From: Saprospiraceae bacterium
Lineage (GTDB): Bacteria > Bacteroidota > Bacteroidia > Chitinophagales > Saprospiraceae
NCBI GenBank assembly: GCA_027009605.1
Contig: JALVCY010000598.1
Span: 1-7,626 of the forward strand
Reading direction: 5' to 3'
Length of the DNA stretch: 7,626 nucleotides
Shown: positions 7,304-7,626 of the stretch, piece by piece
Position numbering within the stretch: the stretch's first letter is position 1
Layout of the letters: each line of letters starts with the position of its first letter
Notes under the pieces: generated by a model
What the model was told of the DNA's origin: nothing
The model's input: only the letters and a program-made list of their open reading frames with translations
Database searches by the model: none
Translations under genes and position numbers: made by a program

Positions 7304-7343
7304 GTGTTTTTAGTTACAATTCGGCCTAAAAATACTCTTTTTT
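7304..7343 (+). terminator. Probable rho-independent terminator of the symporter gene
   Basis: GTGTTTTTAG (7304-7313) pairs with CTAAAAATAC (7326-7335) over ten positions with one G-T wobble and a 12-nt loop, followed by TC and six T residues. It begins 20 nt after the stop codon. The stem is AT-rich, so it may be weaker than the terminator of the opposite gene. Confidence 0.6.
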
Positions 7344-7405
7344 ATATGCGCCTGACCACTTTGGGCACTTCGTTTTGTACTAAGATGTTGCAGTGCTGTC
7401 TTTGC
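7344..7405. other. Intergenic spacer with no recognised feature
   Basis: Between the symporter terminator and the type II repeat I see no gene or RNA that I can support. One open frame crosses here, but it overlaps the symporter end and is carried by repeat sequence. Confidence 0.5.
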
Positions 7406-7480
7406 TTGCCTTCGGCGTTCAACTTGTGCTTCGCACGTTCAAATTGCCCTTCGGGCGTTCAATGTCCTTCGGACGTTCAA
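7406..7480. repeat. Type II repeat, copy 1: ladder of four TTC-loop hairpins
   Basis: Four small palindromes centred about 18-20 nt apart: GCC-TTC-GGC (7408-7416), GTGC-TTC-GCAC (7426-7436), GCCC-TTC-GGGC (7446-7456) and GTCC-TTC-GGAC (7464-7474). Each is followed by GTTCAA. Arm sequences differ but stay complementary, while the C-TTC-G core and the linker are constant. The first 52 bases recur exactly at 7575-7626. Confidence 0.85.
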
Positions 7481-7543
7481 GGGGAACGTTCTCTTGGCTG
7501 CCTAGCCGTTAAGTTCAAGGATTAAGATTTCTTTCTTGCCTTC

Positions 7544-7575
7544 CCGTTATACCGTTACACCGCTATACCGTTCAT
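7544..7575 (+). repeat. Tandem octamer array, four copies of CCGYTAYA type
   Basis: CCGTTATA (7544), CCGTTACA (7552), CCGCTATA (7560) and CCGTTCAT (7568) follow each other without spacers and run straight into the second type II copy. Confidence 0.75.
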
Positions 7576-7626
7576 TGCCTTCGGCGTTCAACTTGTGCTT
7601 CGCACGTTCAAATTGCCCTTCGGGCG
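7575..7626. repeat. Type II repeat, copy 2 (cut by the window end)
   Basis: All 52 visible bases equal 7406-7457, covering the first three TTC-loop hairpins. The copies start 169 bp apart. More units may follow beyond the window. Confidence 0.9.

Noticed and set aside
7211..7525. A 104-codon plus-strand frame overlapping the symporter end and the type II repeat.
   Set aside because: It overlaps a well-supported gene by over 70 bases, crosses the terminator, and its second half is translated repeat sequence.
1..7626. tRNA, rRNA, riboswitch or SusC/SusD-type genes.
   Set aside because: None was recognised by reading either strand; a covariance-model search was not possible, so small RNAs cannot be fully excluded.

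Overview
The window looks like a piece of a Bacteroidota chromosome, most likely from the Saprospiria/Chitinophagia side of the phylum. The large minus-strand protein ends in a type IX secretion (T9SS) type A sorting domain, a system restricted to the Bacteroidota (Fibrobacteres-Chlorobi-Bacteroidetes) group. It also carries HYR and C-type-lectin modules of the kind common in big secreted proteins of that class. The symporter gene has a Bacteroidota-type promoter (TTTG, 20 nt, TAnnTTTG), and neither gene has a purine-rich Shine-Dalgarno site close to its start. Placement below phylum is inference.

Layout. 1-476: intergenic DNA with two blocks of a short repeat (type I), a 79-bp direct duplication, and the terminator of the large gene. 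477-4991 (minus): a secreted 1504-aa protein made of a signal peptide, a clan GH-A glycosidase-like barrel with its beta-sandwich, four alternating HYR/C-type-lectin pairs, and the T9SS tail. 4992-5630: a divergent intergenic region with two more type I repeat blocks, a tandem heptamer array, a hairpin and the symporter promoter. 5631-7283 (plus): a 550-aa sodium:solute symporter resembling bacterial SGLT. 7284-7626: a terminator, a ladder of very short TTC-loop hairpins (type II repeat), a tandem octamer array and a second copy of the ladder that runs off the window.

How the genes may work together. The two genes diverge from one 639-bp region. One encodes a putative surface or secreted glycosidase with many possible binding modules, the other an inner-membrane Na+/sugar-type symporter. 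A degrade-then-import pairing is plausible, but only adjacency supports it: there is no SusC/SusD pair and no regulator in the window. The most unusual material is the intergenic DNA. The two repeat families share a plan (a C-TTC-G core with variable short arms, followed by a GTTGA or GTTCAA linker), come with tandem micro-arrays, and bracket the large gene.
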